The notes under the pieces are model-generated. The model saw only the letters and a list, made by a program, of their open reading frames with translations. It had not been told where the DNA came from and did not search any database. Of a DNA stretch of 64,000 nt, positions 1 through 9,055 are shown one piece after another. The translations under genes were made by a program, and so were the position numbers. The stretch comes from Microtetraspora malaysiensis (GTDB lineage Bacteria > Actinomycetota > Actinomycetes > Streptosporangiales > Streptosporangiaceae). Position 1 is the first letter of the stretch. Every line of letters starts with the position of its first letter. The stretch lies in NCBI RefSeq assembly GCF_001528665.1, contig NZ_BBYJ01000033.1:1-64000 (forward strand), read 5' to 3'.

Positions 1-931
1 GTTCTACCGAAGCCGCGCCCGGACCCAGGTAGCCGAAGAAAGGAGGCGCCGTTTTTGTCGAGGTCGCGCTATTCGCCGTTGAATTGCTTCCTTTCGCCGC
101 ATCGGGGAGAAAGTCGTCAATCGTAAATATGGCGGCACTACGGGGCGTTTCGCCCGTTTGGGCTGACCCGGGGGTTGTGGCGCGCTCCCACCAGTCGGCA
201 TCACAAGGACGGGACTCGTCGCGACCCGGTAGTTCATCAGGAAAGAACCCGGCGGGCTCGAACAGCTGAGTCATGCCCACCCCCGATCGCGATTAGAACG
301 CCTGTATGAATAATGCCAAAGGCGGCGGCGCTAATCAAGTCGAATTCGCAAAGAATTTCGAGGCGAATATCGATATCAAATTTCAGGAAATATCGGACGC
401 TCATATCGCGAGGGCTGTGGCGATGCCCGATCTCACCCGGGATCACGCGAGTACCCGCGCAGGTGGAAGGCCGGCCCCTCGCCGCCGTCCCTCGCGGCCG
501 TCCCTCAACGGCCCCTATGGCGGATCTGCGCAGGCGCGCGGCCGGTTCCCGGCGCAGGCGCACAGCCGAGTTCCCGGCGGCGCACGGTGGGACCGACGTC
601 CGGTTCGGTGCCGCGGCAGGTGTCCGACCGTTGAGGCCCCGCGAGCTCTCAAAGGGGAGCAGGCCAGGGGGAGGCCGGCGCGGGACCCGCCCCTACGTAG
701 CTATCAGCGGAAACTCTGACAACCCTCCCGTGCGCAACCCCGCCTGTCGTTGTCGCGCGCCTGGGTTGTGAATCCGCCGGCGGTCGCGGCGTCCCGGACG
801 AAGCCGTCGGGAAACCCGTCGGGAACTTCGTCGGCTCGGGTCGGTGAGGCGTCACGGTGCGGGTCGGCGACGGTCCCCGTTATCTGGATTCGGTGTCGAC
901 GCTTCTGAGCGTGTTCCCTCGAAACGGGGCA
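1..931. other. No recognisable gene
   Basis: Nothing here supports a confident gene. Short open frames exist on both strands, but they are arginine/proline-rich and look like GC-driven frames. An AT-richer patch at about 300-420 stands out. It contains a frame starting with ATG at 306 whose first ~46 residues look more protein-like than the rest, before it runs into low-complexity Arg/Pro sequence. It may be a decayed gene end or a regulatory region. I could not assign a function. Confidence 0.4.
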
Positions 932-968
932 CGGCCGGTCTCCGGGAACGTTTCCCGGAGACCGGCCG
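932..968 (-). terminator. Strong hairpin terminator
   Basis: A perfect 17-bp inverted repeat (932-948 with 952-968) with a 3-nt loop lies just past the stop codon of the minus-strand gene ending at 996. There is no clear T-tract, which is common for terminators in high-GC actinomycetes. Confidence 0.75.
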
Positions 969-995
969 CGTCTCACGTGGCCGCCACGGGGCCGG

Positions 996-1685
996 TCACG
1001 ACGGCGACTCCAACGGCGTCGGGACGCCCGGGGATCCGGCTCCCTCGTGCCCGGTCGGCCACTGCGGACGGCTGAGGTTCACGAGCAGGGCGGCGGGCGC
1101 ATTGTTCTCCTTGCCGGGGCTGATCACCCAGACCGTGTCGCCGGAGGCGATGTCCGCCAGCCCCCTGCGGTCGGCGCAGACGCGGGTCGAGTCGTTGATC
1201 GTGTACGTACGGGCGTAGCCGTCGGTGCTCTGGACGGAGACGGAGTTCTGGCTGATCGAGGTCACCGTCCCGGTCTGGGTGGTGACGGTCTGGTAGCCGC
1301 CGCCGCGCTTCGGGACGACCAGCTCGCCGTGGACGGCGCCGAACGGACCTTCCATCCCGTGCCCGGGAGGCCCGGTGGGCACGGGAGGCCCGGTGGGCCC
1401 GGTCGGAGATGGGGTCGGCTGGGCGAGGACGGCGGCCGGGCCGAGCGCGTCGGCCGGGCCGGGAACCGGATATCCGCGGGAGGCGCCCTGGGCGGCCGCG
1501 TCGCCGTACGAGGGCCGGGTGGGGGCGCTCGCCTGCGCCCCCTGATGGTCGCAGCCCGTACCGGCTGCGCCCGTACCGGCTGCGACCATCAGGGTGGTGG
1601 CTCCGAGGAGCAGTCCGCGGCGGATCAGGCGCCGCGGCGGCGTCTCGCGCGGGAGCCGGGCTGGGGTGAACTCGCGATCGACCAT
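996..1685 (-). CDS. Secreted DUF5666-like hypothetical protein
   Basis: Predicted 229-residue exported protein. The N-terminus has arginines (PPRRLIRRGLLLG) followed by a hydrophobic stretch and an Ala/Gly-Cys region (GTGCDHQG), which may be a signal peptide or lipobox. The middle is Pro/Thr/Gly-rich (PTGPPVPTGPP). The C-terminal ~90 residues form a small beta-rich unit with alternating Thr/Val (TVTTQTGTVTSISQNSVSV) and a segment with GDTVWVISPGKEN, reminiscent of DUF5666-type OB/SH3-like domains. I chose the ATG at 1685 because the signal-like segment follows it; the open frame continues upstream in arginine-rich sequence. A strong hairpin follows the stop. Function unknown. Confidence 0.7.
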   Translation of the reverse strand: MVDREFTPARLPRETPPRRLIRRGLLLGATTLMVAAGTGAAGTGCDHQGAQASAPTRPSYGDAAAQGASRGYPVPGPADALGPAAVLAQPTPSPTGPTGPPVPTGPPGHGMEGPFGAVHGELVVPKRGGGYQTVTTQTGTVTSISQNSVSVQSTDGYARTYTINDSTRVCADRRGLADIASGDTVWVISPGKENNAPAALLVNLSRPQWPTGHEGAGSPGVPTPLESPS

Positions 1686-1864
1686 CGGGATTTCGGGGCG
1701 GGCGTTCCCCAGCCGGTGCGGGGCGGGGAAGATCGCCCCTCCCTCCTCTCGGGAGCGTGCTGCGCTCAGGGTGTCCTTCCGCCGCGCTCGCTCCGTCCGG
1801 CGACGCGATCTGCGCGGCACGGACCGGCCGCGGGCACGGTCAGGCGCCCTCGGCCCGCGATCTG

Positions 1865-2437
1865 TCACCCGCGGTGGGCGCCTGGCACCGCCGCTACCCC
1901 GCCCAGCACGGCCCTGACGGCCTCGCCGGTAAAGCTCTTGTCCAGCGGCAGCCCGCGGAACGCCACGCGCAGCCAGACGGCTCCGGCCAGCAGGTCCACG
2001 ATCAGCATCGGATCGATGTCCTCGGCGATCTCGCCGCGCGCGCGGGCGCGCTCGAAGATGGGCGCCTCCCGGGCGTACCGGTCGGCGAAGAAGGCACGGG
2101 TCGCCTCGGCCAGCTCGGGGTTGCCCACGGCGGCGCCGAGTGCGGCGACCGCGACGTCGCACGCGGGGGGAGCGGTGAGGAGCCGCGCCATCTCCTCGGT
2201 CAGGGCCCGGAGGTCGCCGCCCAGCGAACCGGTGTCGGGCGACTCGAGGTCGAGCGCCCGCCCCTCGATCAGCGCGGAGCCGAGGAGGGCCGCCTTCGAC
2301 GGCCACCACCGGTAGATGGTGGTCTTGTTGACCCCCGACCGCTCGGCCACGCCCTCGACGGTCAGGCCCTCGTACCCCTTCTCGGCGAGCAGCTCCAGGG
2401 TGGCGTTGAGGATGTCGTCCTTCTTACGCGGTGCCAT
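1865..2437 (-). CDS. TetR/AcrR family regulator
   Basis: A 190-residue TetR-type repressor. The N-terminal HTH is clear (ILNATLELLAEKGYEGLTVE, then VAERSGVNKTTIYRWWPSKA), followed by an all-helical ligand domain with a C-terminal region as in TetR_C proteins of the AcrR group. The gene is divergent from the alpha/beta hydrolase at 2540, and a perfect palindrome lies in the shared intergenic region, so autoregulation and control of the hydrolase are likely (inference). The ATG at 2437 begins the canonical short lead-in before the HTH; upstream in-frame sequence is not protein-like. Confidence 0.9.
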   Translation of the reverse strand: MAPRKKDDILNATLELLAEKGYEGLTVEGVAERSGVNKTTIYRWWPSKAALLGSALIEGRALDLESPDTGSLGGDLRALTEEMARLLTAPPACDVAVAALGAAVGNPELAEATRAFFADRYAREAPIFERARARGEIAEDIDPMLIVDLLAGAVWLRVAFRGLPLDKSFTGEAVRAVLGGVAAVPGAHRG

Positions 2438-2459
2438 GTCCGTCACCCTACCGCGATCG

Positions 2460-2477
2460 CAACGCACCGTTGCGTTG
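2460..2477. promoter_or_regulatory. Palindromic operator, probably TetR site
   Basis: The sequence CAACGCA-CCGT-TGCGTTG is a perfect 7-bp-arm inverted repeat between the divergent TetR and hydrolase genes. A weaker second copy (AACGC at 2490-2494 and GCGTT at 2506-2510) lies closer to the hydrolase. Position and symmetry suggest the TetR operator; the assignment is inferred. Confidence 0.6.
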
Positions 2478-2539
2478 TGGTTGGATAAAAACGCTACGCG
2501 ACGTTGCGTTGCGTTCCTCGCGTTGAAGGAGGTCGTGTC

Positions 2540-3244
2540 ATGGCGGATCTGCCCGTCGTCCTCGTCCATGGGACCCGAGTCTCCGGCTCGATGTGGTCGC
2601 CGGTGCGGTCGCTGCTGCGGAGCCCGTCGGCCGCGCCCGACCTGCCGGGCCACGGTTCCCGGCGCGGACAGCCGTTCGATCTGGACGCGGCCTGCGACGC
2701 GGTCGCGGAGTGCATCGCCGGGCTCGGCGGGCGGGCGCTCGTCGGCGGGCTGTCGCTCGGCGGCTACGTCGGCATCGCCACCGCCGCCCGCCATCCGTCA
2801 ATGGTGGCCGGGCTGGTCGCCATGGGGTGTACGGCCCGGCCCGCCGGCGCCTTGGTCCACGCCTACCGGCTCGCCGGGCGGCTGGCCGTCGCGAACGCGG
2901 CGCGGGCCGACCGGGTCAGCGCGTACGTGATCCGCCGGTCGCTGCCGGGATCAGCGGGGGAGGCGATGCTCGCCGGCGGCCTGTCCTGCGAGGTCGTCCC
3001 GTCGGTGGTCGCCGCCGTGGCGTCCGAGGACCCGGTGGCGTCGCTGGCGGGATATCCGGGGCGGGTGTGGCTGGTCAACGGGGCGCGCGACCACTTTCGC
3101 GCGGACGAGCGCGCCTTCCTGCGGGCCTGCCGGAACGGCAGCCTCATCACGATCTCAGGACGCGGCCACCTGGGCGTGCTGGCCGCTCCCGACCGGCTGG
3201 CCGTGTTCCTCGACCGCGCGGCCGCCGAGGTGGCGGCCGGTTAG
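2540..3244 (+). CDS. Alpha/beta hydrolase
   Basis: A 234-residue hydrolase of the alpha/beta fold. The oxyanion-hole motif HGT follows the first strand (VVLVHGTRVSGSMW). The nucleophile elbow is GLSLGG with Ser at about residue 79. A late Asp is likely in NGARDHF and the catalytic His in RGHLG. The substrate is unknown. The start is the ATG at 2540, preceded by GAAGGAGG at 2525-2532. It is divergent from the TetR gene and probably repressed by it. The last 4 bp overlap the convergent gene at 3241. Confidence 0.88.
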   Translation: MADLPVVLVHGTRVSGSMWSPVRSLLRSPSAAPDLPGHGSRRGQPFDLDAACDAVAECIAGLGGRALVGGLSLGGYVGIATAARHPSMVAGLVAMGCTARPAGALVHAYRLAGRLAVANAARADRVSAYVIRRSLPGSAGEAMLAGGLSCEVVPSVVAAVASEDPVASLAGYPGRVWLVNGARDHFRADERAFLRACRNGSLITISGRGHLGVLAAPDRLAVFLDRAAAEVAAG

Positions 3245-3792
3245 ACCGCCGTCCATTCGTGGCGCTGGAGGAACGACCGGTCTCCCGTGGCGTACTCCAG
3301 CATCGCGCGGCGCACCTCGGCGAGGTCGGCGGTCACGGTGGCGCGGATCTCCCCGTTCTCCTTGAACTCCAGCTCGTAGCCGGGGGACACCTGCATGAAG
3401 TGCTCCCCGAAGCAGACGAGCGCGACGAACGGGTTCTGCGGCGAGAGCGTCTCCAGCACGTCGGAGATCAGCTTCAGGTCCGGGTCTCCGACGATCATCC
3501 CGTCGCCGGTGTGCATCTGCATCTGGGGATACACGCCGCGCGGCTCAAGGTTGTGCACGAGATCGCGCTGGGGGTCATAGCAGACGAGGCCATGCTCCCG
3601 GGCCAGTGCGAACACGGCGTTCGAGATTTCGTCCACGCGCTCCAGGGGGATGTCGTCGATCCGCTCCCCGGGGAAGAGCGCGGCGAACGCGTCGGCGAAG
3701 CCGTCGCCGGGCTCCGGTGGGCCGTCGAGAAAACGTTCCCGGGCCTGGTCACGTGAAATAGGTTCAGATTCGCGCCATACCGCCAGCTTCAT
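3241..3792 (-). CDS. Hypothetical protein
   Basis: A 183-residue acidic soluble protein that I do not recognise. It begins MKLAVWRESEPIS, has a region of helices, and then a segment with alternating hydrophobics (FVALVCFGEHFMQV). No signal peptide or membrane segment is seen. The ATG at 3792 is supported by ordinary actinomycete codon use. It lies 2 bp after the response-regulator gene on the same strand (that gene ends at 3795), so the two are probably co-transcribed. Confidence 0.7.
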   Translation of the reverse strand: MKLAVWRESEPISRDQARERFLDGPPEPGDGFADAFAALFPGERIDDIPLERVDEISNAVFALAREHGLVCYDPQRDLVHNLEPRGVYPQMQMHTGDGMIVGDPDLKLISDVLETLSPQNPFVALVCFGEHFMQVSPGYELEFKENGEIRATVTADLAEVRRAMLEYATGDRSFLQRHEWTAV

Positions 3793-3794
3793 GG

Positions 3795-4184
3795 CTATGA
3801 CGATAGGGCGCCGTCGGCGAGGTCGCGGACCACGTCGATCAGCTCGGCCGGGTCGAACGGTTTGGTCAGGTAGGCGTCCACACCGATGCCGAGCCCCCGC
3901 CGCTTGTCGTCCTCCTGCGCGCGGGCCGTGATGAGCACGACCTTGATGTGGCTGGTGCTCTGATCGGTGCGCAGCCGGGTGGCGGTCTCCCACCCGTCCA
4001 GGCGCGGCATCATCACGTCCAGGGTGATGATGTCCGGATCGACCTCGTGGACGCGGTCGAGGCAGTCCTGCCCGTCGTACGCCGTCTCGACCTCGAACCC
4101 CTCCAGGGTGAGGTTGACCGCGATGAGCTGCCTGATGACCTCGTCGTCGTCCACCACGAGTACACGGCCCAGAACGTCGTTCAC
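3795..4184 (-). CDS. Stand-alone response regulator receiver
   Basis: A 129-residue single-domain CheY-like receiver. The acidic pair is in VVDDDEVIR (Asp12-14), the phospho-acceptor is Asp56 in ITLDVMMPRLDGW, and the conserved Thr and Lys lie in LITARAQ and YLTKPFDP. No output domain is present, so it must act through a partner or on kinase phospho-relay. I chose the GTG at 4184 because it begins MNDVLGRVLVVDDD, the usual short lead. A GTG at 4217 would add 11 residues. No kinase gene is adjacent. Confidence 0.88.
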   Translation of the reverse strand: MNDVLGRVLVVDDDEVIRQLIAVNLTLEGFEVETAYDGQDCLDRVHEVDPDIITLDVMMPRLDGWETATRLRTDQSTSHIKVVLITARAQEDDKRRGLGIGVDAYLTKPFDPAELIDVVRDLADGALSS

Positions 4185-4316
4185 GGGCGCAAAGCTAACC
4201 CCTCGCCGGGGGTCCACGCGTGGCTTTCACCGGATCGTCGCGGGATCGTCGCAAAGACGGCCCAGAACGATGTGCGCGAGGAGTCCATGGGAACTGGTAG
4301 CCTTATCTCTCGTTGA

Positions 4317-4388
4317 GCCCCCTTAGCTCAGGGGATAGAGCACCGGCCTCCGGAGCCGGGAGCGCAAGTTCGAATCTTGCAGGGGGCA
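4317..4388 (+). tRNA. tRNA-Arg (CCG)
   Basis: The acceptor stem GCCCCCT (4317-4323) pairs with AGGGGGC (4381-4387), with discriminator A at 4388. The anticodon stem CCGGC/GCCGG encloses the 7-nt loop CTCCGGA with anticodon CCG. The T-arm carries GTTCGAAT. No CCA is encoded. Confidence 0.95.
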
Positions 4389-4417
4389 CTCACAATCTAG
4401 CTAGTCGAAACGCCTCG

Positions 4418-4439
4418 TGGCCTGCGGAAACGCAGGCCA
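4418..4439 (+). terminator. Hairpin terminator after tRNA-Arg
   Basis: Perfect 9-bp stem (TGGCCTGCG with CGCAGGCCA) closed by a GAAA tetraloop, 30 nt after the tRNA 3' end. Confidence 0.65.
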
Positions 4440-4749
4440 TTCGCGTATCCGGGGTATGCCACAGGATGTCACCGATGGCAACCGGATGCCCATGATCACG
4501 TACGAGGAGCGTACGGATCTTGAGATCACTCCAGCAGCCTGATCGGAGTGGTCCATCGCGGCGACATCCTGATGCCAACCTGAGCGGGACAGCATGACCG
4601 CGAGGCCGAGCGGGAGAGCCGCCCCCATCTCACCGTCCGGCGATCTCGTCATCTCGATGCTTGTACCCGACCAGATGAGTCCGCTGGAAGGCGCTGGGTA
4701 CCCATGCCAGGGGCTGGCAGTGCCCGCGATCGGGCGTGACAATCGCGGT
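4440..4749. other. Intergenic region, no supported gene
   Basis: About 310 bp between the tRNA terminator and the next regulator. A 28-codon frame from ATG 4456 is too short to judge and lacks a clear ribosome site. No repeats or hairpins were noticed. It may hold the promoter for the regulator pair starting at 4750. Confidence 0.4.
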
Positions 4750-5568
4750 ATGGGTGATCAGCTGGGGGAGTTCCTGAGGGCTCACCGTGCCGCGCTGGAT
4801 CCCGGCGAGAGCGACGTGCCGTCCCACGGCCTACGCCGGGTGCCGGGTTTGCGCAGGGACGAGGTGGCCCAACTGGCGGGCATCAGCGTGAACTACTACA
4901 CACGGCTTGAACAAGGTGAGAGTCACCAGATGTCCGACTCCGTATTGCACGCGCTGGGCAACGCGCTGCGGCTGAGCGTGGACGAGCGGGCGCACCTGGT
5001 CCGGCTCGCGAGGCCCGCCCAGGCGGAGCAGATCCGCCGGCCGTACGGGCCGGAGCGGGTGCGGACGTCGGTGCTGACGCTGGTGGACAGCACCGCCGAC
5101 CAAGCGGCGATCATCGTCGGCCGGTACTTCGACCTGCTCGGCGCGAACCGGCTCGGCTATGCCCTCTACGGGCTCAATCCCGGCCAGTACGTCAACCTGG
5201 CCAAGATGCTCTTCCTCGACCCGGCCATGCTCGACCTGTTCCCGCACTGGCACGAGGAGGCCGCAAGGACCGCCGCCTACCTGCGGATGGCGACCGGTGA
5301 CATGCCCGACGACCCGGCGCTGTCCGACCTCATCGGGGAGCTCAGCATCAAGAGCCCGGAGTTCGCCCGGCTGTGGGCCGCGCAGTCGGTGGCCGAGTGC
5401 ACGCATTCGACGCGCCACTACCGCCACCCCCTGGTCGGCCCGCTGGAGCTCAACGAGGAGAGCCTGCGGTTCGCCGACGATCCCGGGCAGCGCGTCATCT
5501 TCCTGGGCGCGACACCGGGCTCGGATTCTGCGCAGCGCCTGCGCCTGCTGGACTCCCTCGTTCCCTGA
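4750..5568 (+). CDS. HTH regulator with MmyB-like ligand domain
   Basis: A 272-residue XRE-type regulator. The N-terminal HTH lies at about residues 20-70 (DEVAQLAGISVNYYTRLEQG), followed by an MmyB-like sensor domain containing WxHE-type and C-terminal ELNEESLRF / HPLVGPLEL segments typical of the family. Members often regulate a nearby oxidoreductase or drug-response gene. The ATG at 4750 was chosen because it starts the conserved LGEFLRAHR lead; an in-frame ATG at 4594 would add a non-homologous tail. Its TGA overlaps the ATG of the LuxR gene (TGATG), implying translational coupling of two regulators. Confidence 0.9.
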   Translation: MGDQLGEFLRAHRAALDPGESDVPSHGLRRVPGLRRDEVAQLAGISVNYYTRLEQGESHQMSDSVLHALGNALRLSVDERAHLVRLARPAQAEQIRRPYGPERVRTSVLTLVDSTADQAAIIVGRYFDLLGANRLGYALYGLNPGQYVNLAKMLFLDPAMLDLFPHWHEEAARTAAYLRMATGDMPDDPALSDLIGELSIKSPEFARLWAAQSVAECTHSTRHYRHPLVGPLELNEESLRFADDPGQRVIFLGATPGSDSAQRLRLLDSLVP

Positions 5569-8300
5569 TGATCGGCCGCGCCGCTGACGTGCGGCACGTG
5601 ATCGAATTTTTCGGCGGCGAGTACGGCCGGAGCCTGCACGTGGTCGGCGAGGCGGGGGTCGGCAAGACCGCCCTGCTCGACGCGGTGGCGGGCATGCTCG
5701 CGGCGGAAGGGACGCGGGTGCTGCGTGCCGACGGCGTGGAGTTCGAGGCCGGCGTCACCTATGCGGGGCTGCACCAGATCCTGACGCCGGTGCTGGACCA
5801 GGCCGAACACCTCCCGCCCAGGCTCCGCGAGGCACTCCAGGTCGCGCTCGGCTCAGACACCGGCCCCGTGCCTGACCGATTGCTCCTGGTCAACGCCACG
5901 CTGGCGCTCCTACGACACATGGCGGGCGGTAAGCCGCTGCTGCTGGTCGTGGACGACCTGCCCTGGCTCGACCTGGCCAGCGCCGCGGTGCTGGGGTTCG
6001 TGGCGCGACGGCTGGCGGGGACGGGGATCGGGTTCCTCGGGGCATCCAGGAGCGGGGTGAGCAGCCTGTTCGATCATGGCGGGCTGGCGGAGATGGAGCT
6101 GTCGCCGCTGGACGATTCCTCGGCTCACGAGCTGCTGTCCGAGCGTTTCCCCGCGCTCGCGGGCCGGGTGCGGGCTCGGGTGGTCGCCGAGTCCGGTGGC
6201 ATTCCGCTGGCGCTGCTGGAACTGCCTGCCGAGCTGAGCGGGGCGCAGCGGGCGGCGGCGGAGGGGCTGCCTGCCGTACTGCCGTTGGGGGAGCGGTTGC
6301 GGTCGCTGTTCGCGGCACGCGTCACCGTCCTGCCCGAGGCCACGCGCGGGCTCCTGCTGCTCGCGGCCCTGGACGGCACCGGCGACCTCGGTATCCTGCG
6401 CGCGGCGGCCAGGGCGGGGGAGGGGCTGGCCGCTCTCGCCCCGGCCGAGCGGGAGCGCCTGGTGCGGGTGGACGCCGCCACGCCGCGCCTGACCTTCCGC
6501 CACCCCCTGATCCGGTCGGCCGTGGTCACGGACTCCACCCTCGCCGAACGCAGAGTCGCCCACCTCGCGCTGGCTGAGGCCCTGGCGGGACGGCCGGAAC
6601 GCCAGGTGTGGCACCTGGCCGAAGCCGCGATCGAGCCCGACGAGCAGGTCGCCCGGCAACTGCAGGACACCGGGCACGCGGCGCTGCGCCGGGGTGATGC
6701 GGTCGGCGCGGTCACCGCGCTGACCCGGGCGGCCGACCTGAGCCCCGCCTCCGGGGATCGCTGCCGCAGGCTGGCGGAGGCGGCCTACATCGGCGCGGAG
6801 TCGACCGGCGACCTGGCCAATGCCACCGAACTGCTGCGCAGGGCCCGCGGCGCGGACCCCGGTGGGAGCGGCGCACTGTACGCGGCAGCGGCGGCCGTAT
6901 ACGTGCTGGTCGACGCCGAGGCCGACCTGGTGACCGCGCACCGGCTGCTGACCGGCGCGATCGAGGCCTCGGGCCCCGTCTACGACACGGGCGACCCAGC
7001 GCTCGTCGACGCCCTGCACACCCTCCAGCTGGTCTGCTGGTGGAGCGGCCGCGAAGAGCTGTGGGCCCCATTCGTGGACACGGTGCGGAAGCTGAAACCC
7101 GCTCCGCCGCCGATCCTGGCCCTGGCCGCCCGAACGTTCCCCGATCCCGCGCGTACCGCCGCCGACGGGCTCGACGCGCTGGAGGCCGCGCGCCACGTGC
7201 TCGGCCGTACGGCGGATCCGACCGTGCTGGTGCGGGGCGCGACGGCGACCGTCTACCTCGACCGGGTCGGCGAGCTGACCGGTCGCCTGGCGGACCTGGC
7301 CACCGACGCCGAAGGCCCCGCGCGGCGGCGGGTCGGCGCGCTGATGCACCTGTGCATGGAGAAGTTCCTGACCGGTGAGTGGGAGGAAGCCCGGCGGCTG
7401 GCGGCCGACGGGGTGGCGCTGTGCGAGGACGGCTACCCGTTCTTCGCCTGGTACTTCCACTACAACCAGGTCCTGCTGCACGCCGTGCACGGCGAGAGCG
7501 AGGCCGGTGACGCGCTGGCCGAACGGATGCTGCGCTGGGCCGCCCGCCGCGGCGTCGGCGCGGCGGCCGCCTTCGCCCACCAGGCGCGGACGCTGGTGAG
7601 CCTGGGCGCGGGCGACTACGAGGCGGCCTACCGCCACGCGAGCGCGCTCACCCCGCCGGGCACGCTGGCGCCCTACGTCGCGCACGCGCTGTGGGGCGCC
7701 TTCGACCTGGTCGAGGCCGCCGTGCGCACCGGCAGGGACGGCGAGGCCGCCGCGCATGTGAGGGTGCTGCGCGAGCTCGGCATCGCCCGGCTGTCCGGCC
7801 GGTACGCGATGCTGGTCGCCGCCGCGGCCGGCCTCGCCGCCCCCGCTGACGAGGAGGCGATCACGCTGCTGCGCCAGGCACTGGCCGTCCCCGGCGCGGA
7901 CCGCTGGGCTTTCGAGCACGCCCGCGTACGGCTGGCCCTCGGCGAGCGGCTGCGCCGTACCGGGGACAAGGCGCAGGCACGCGAGACGCTCACGGCCGCG
8001 GTGGACGCCTTCACCGGGCTCGGCGCCAGGCCGTGGACCGAGCGCGCCCGCAGGGAACTGCGGGCGGCCGGACCCGGCGGCACGGACTCGCTGCTGACGC
8101 CGCAGGAGCTGGAGATCGCCCAGCTGGCCGCCTCCGGGCTCACCAACAAGCAGATCGGCGAACGCCTCCACCTGTCGCACCGCACTGTCAGCTCCCACCT
8201 GTACCAGATCTATCCCAAGCTCGGGATCACCACCCGCGCCGCCCTGCGCGACGCCCTGACTAGGACAGGAAGTCGGGCGCCTTCACCAGGCCCGCATTGA
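5568..8300 (+). CDS. LuxR/LAL-family ATP-binding regulator
   Basis: A 910-residue LAL regulator (MalT-like STAND ATPase with LuxR output). The Walker A is GEAGVGKTALL at about residues 25-35 and the Walker B is LLLVVDDLPWLD. A long TPR-like helical middle follows. The C-terminal LuxR HTH begins LTPQELEIAQLAASGLTNKQ at about 843. Such proteins sense a small ligand and activate transcription. The start overlaps the preceding regulator by 1 bp. The 3' end overlaps the convergent isochorismatase gene by 41 bp. The inducer and target are unknown. Confidence 0.92.
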   Translation: MIGRAADVRHVIEFFGGEYGRSLHVVGEAGVGKTALLDAVAGMLAAEGTRVLRADGVEFEAGVTYAGLHQILTPVLDQAEHLPPRLREALQVALGSDTGPVPDRLLLVNATLALLRHMAGGKPLLLVVDDLPWLDLASAAVLGFVARRLAGTGIGFLGASRSGVSSLFDHGGLAEMELSPLDDSSAHELLSERFPALAGRVRARVVAESGGIPLALLELPAELSGAQRAAAEGLPAVLPLGERLRSLFAARVTVLPEATRGLLLLAALDGTGDLGILRAAARAGEGLAALAPAERERLVRVDAATPRLTFRHPLIRSAVVTDSTLAERRVAHLALAEALAGRPERQVWHLAEAAIEPDEQVARQLQDTGHAALRRGDAVGAVTALTRAADLSPASGDRCRRLAEAAYIGAESTGDLANATELLRRARGADPGGSGALYAAAAAVYVLVDAEADLVTAHRLLTGAIEASGPVYDTGDPALVDALHTLQLVCWWSGREELWAPFVDTVRKLKPAPPPILALAARTFPDPARTAADGLDALEAARHVLGRTADPTVLVRGATATVYLDRVGELTGRLADLATDAEGPARRRVGALMHLCMEKFLTGEWEEARRLAADGVALCEDGYPFFAWYFHYNQVLLHAVHGESEAGDALAERMLRWAARRGVGAAAAFAHQARTLVSLGAGDYEAAYRHASALTPPGTLAPYVAHALWGAFDLVEAAVRTGRDGEAAAHVRVLRELGIARLSGRYAMLVAAAAGLAAPADEEAITLLRQALAVPGADRWAFEHARVRLALGERLRRTGDKAQARETLTAAVDAFTGLGARPWTERARRELRAAGPGGTDSLLTPQELEIAQLAASGLTNKQIGERLHLSHRTVSSHLYQIYPKLGITTRAALRDALTRTGSRAPSPGPH

Positions 8301-8919
8301 CCTGGTCGAAGACGAAGTCCATGTACATCGCCGAGGCGCCGCCGCGCCGGGACAGGATCGCGGTGGTCGCCGCCCGCTCCGGCGAGGTGTAGTCCGGGGC
8401 CCACTCGGCGACCACGGCCACCCAGTTGATCGGCTTGGCGCCCGCCATCACCAGGCGGGTCTTGGCCAGCTCGTGCGCCTCCGGCGTGACGCCCGCCGAG
8501 CAGTCGGGCACGAAGTACACCTCGTAGCCGTCCTTGAGCGCGCCGAGCACGGTCTGAGCCAGGCACACGTCGGTGGACAGGCCCGCCATCACCAGCTTGC
8601 GCCGGCCGGTGGCCTCGACCGCCGCCCGCACGCCCGGGTGCGACCAGGCTGCGGTGGTCACCCGGTCGATCGGTGCGACGTCGGGGAAGACGGCGCTGAT
8701 CTCCTTGAAGATCGGATCTACCAGCGGGCCGCCGGAGGCCCCGACCGTCGTGAGCACGGTCGGCACGTTAAGCGCCTTGGCAGACTCCGCCAGCCCCGCC
8801 ACGTTGTTGATCAGGTCGTTGTGCGAGAGCGGGGTGGTCATCAGCGCGACCCCCGGCTGGTGGTCGATCAGGACGACGACGCAGTTGTCGGTGGTGAGCT
8901 CGTTCGGGTTCTCAGACAC
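8260..8919 (-). CDS. Isochorismatase-family cysteine hydrolase
   Basis: A 219-residue hydrolase of the YcaC/isochorismatase fold. Catalytic Asp19 is in VVLIDHQPG and the nucleophile Cys119 in GLSTDVCLAQT. The family cleaves amide or ether-like bonds in small metabolites; the substrate is unknown here. The GTG start at 8919 has GGAGGAACC directly upstream. It follows the redox operon (9056-11616) on the same strand after a 136-bp gap, so it may be read from that operon or its own promoter. It is convergent with, and overlaps, the LuxR gene. Confidence 0.88.
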   Translation of the reverse strand: MSENPNELTTDNCVVVLIDHQPGVALMTTPLSHNDLINNVAGLAESAKALNVPTVLTTVGASGGPLVDPIFKEISAVFPDVAPIDRVTTAAWSHPGVRAAVEATGRRKLVMAGLSTDVCLAQTVLGALKDGYEVYFVPDCSAGVTPEAHELAKTRLVMAGAKPINWVAVVAEWAPDYTSPERAATTAILSRRGGASAMYMDFVFDQVNAGLVKAPDFLS

Positions 8920-9055
8920 GGTTCCTCCACTGGTCGGCGTGGGCGGCGGCTCCGCCCTACATCCACTGTGGTGAGCGGGGACCCGTGCCACATCGGTCAA
9001 GTGACGGTTGTTCGCGTCAGCGCGAATGCCCCGTCATTTGACTGGGTTCCGCTGT

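Noticed and set aside
996-2309. Single 437-codon minus-strand frame joining the DUF5666-like protein to the TetR region
   Set aside because: The upstream part is Arg-rich and overlaps the real TetR gene in another frame; ATG 1685 is a better start.
5910-8198. Long minus-strand open frame opposite the LuxR gene
   Set aside because: Antisense shadow of the LAL regulator, low-complexity and Arg/Gln/Gly-rich.
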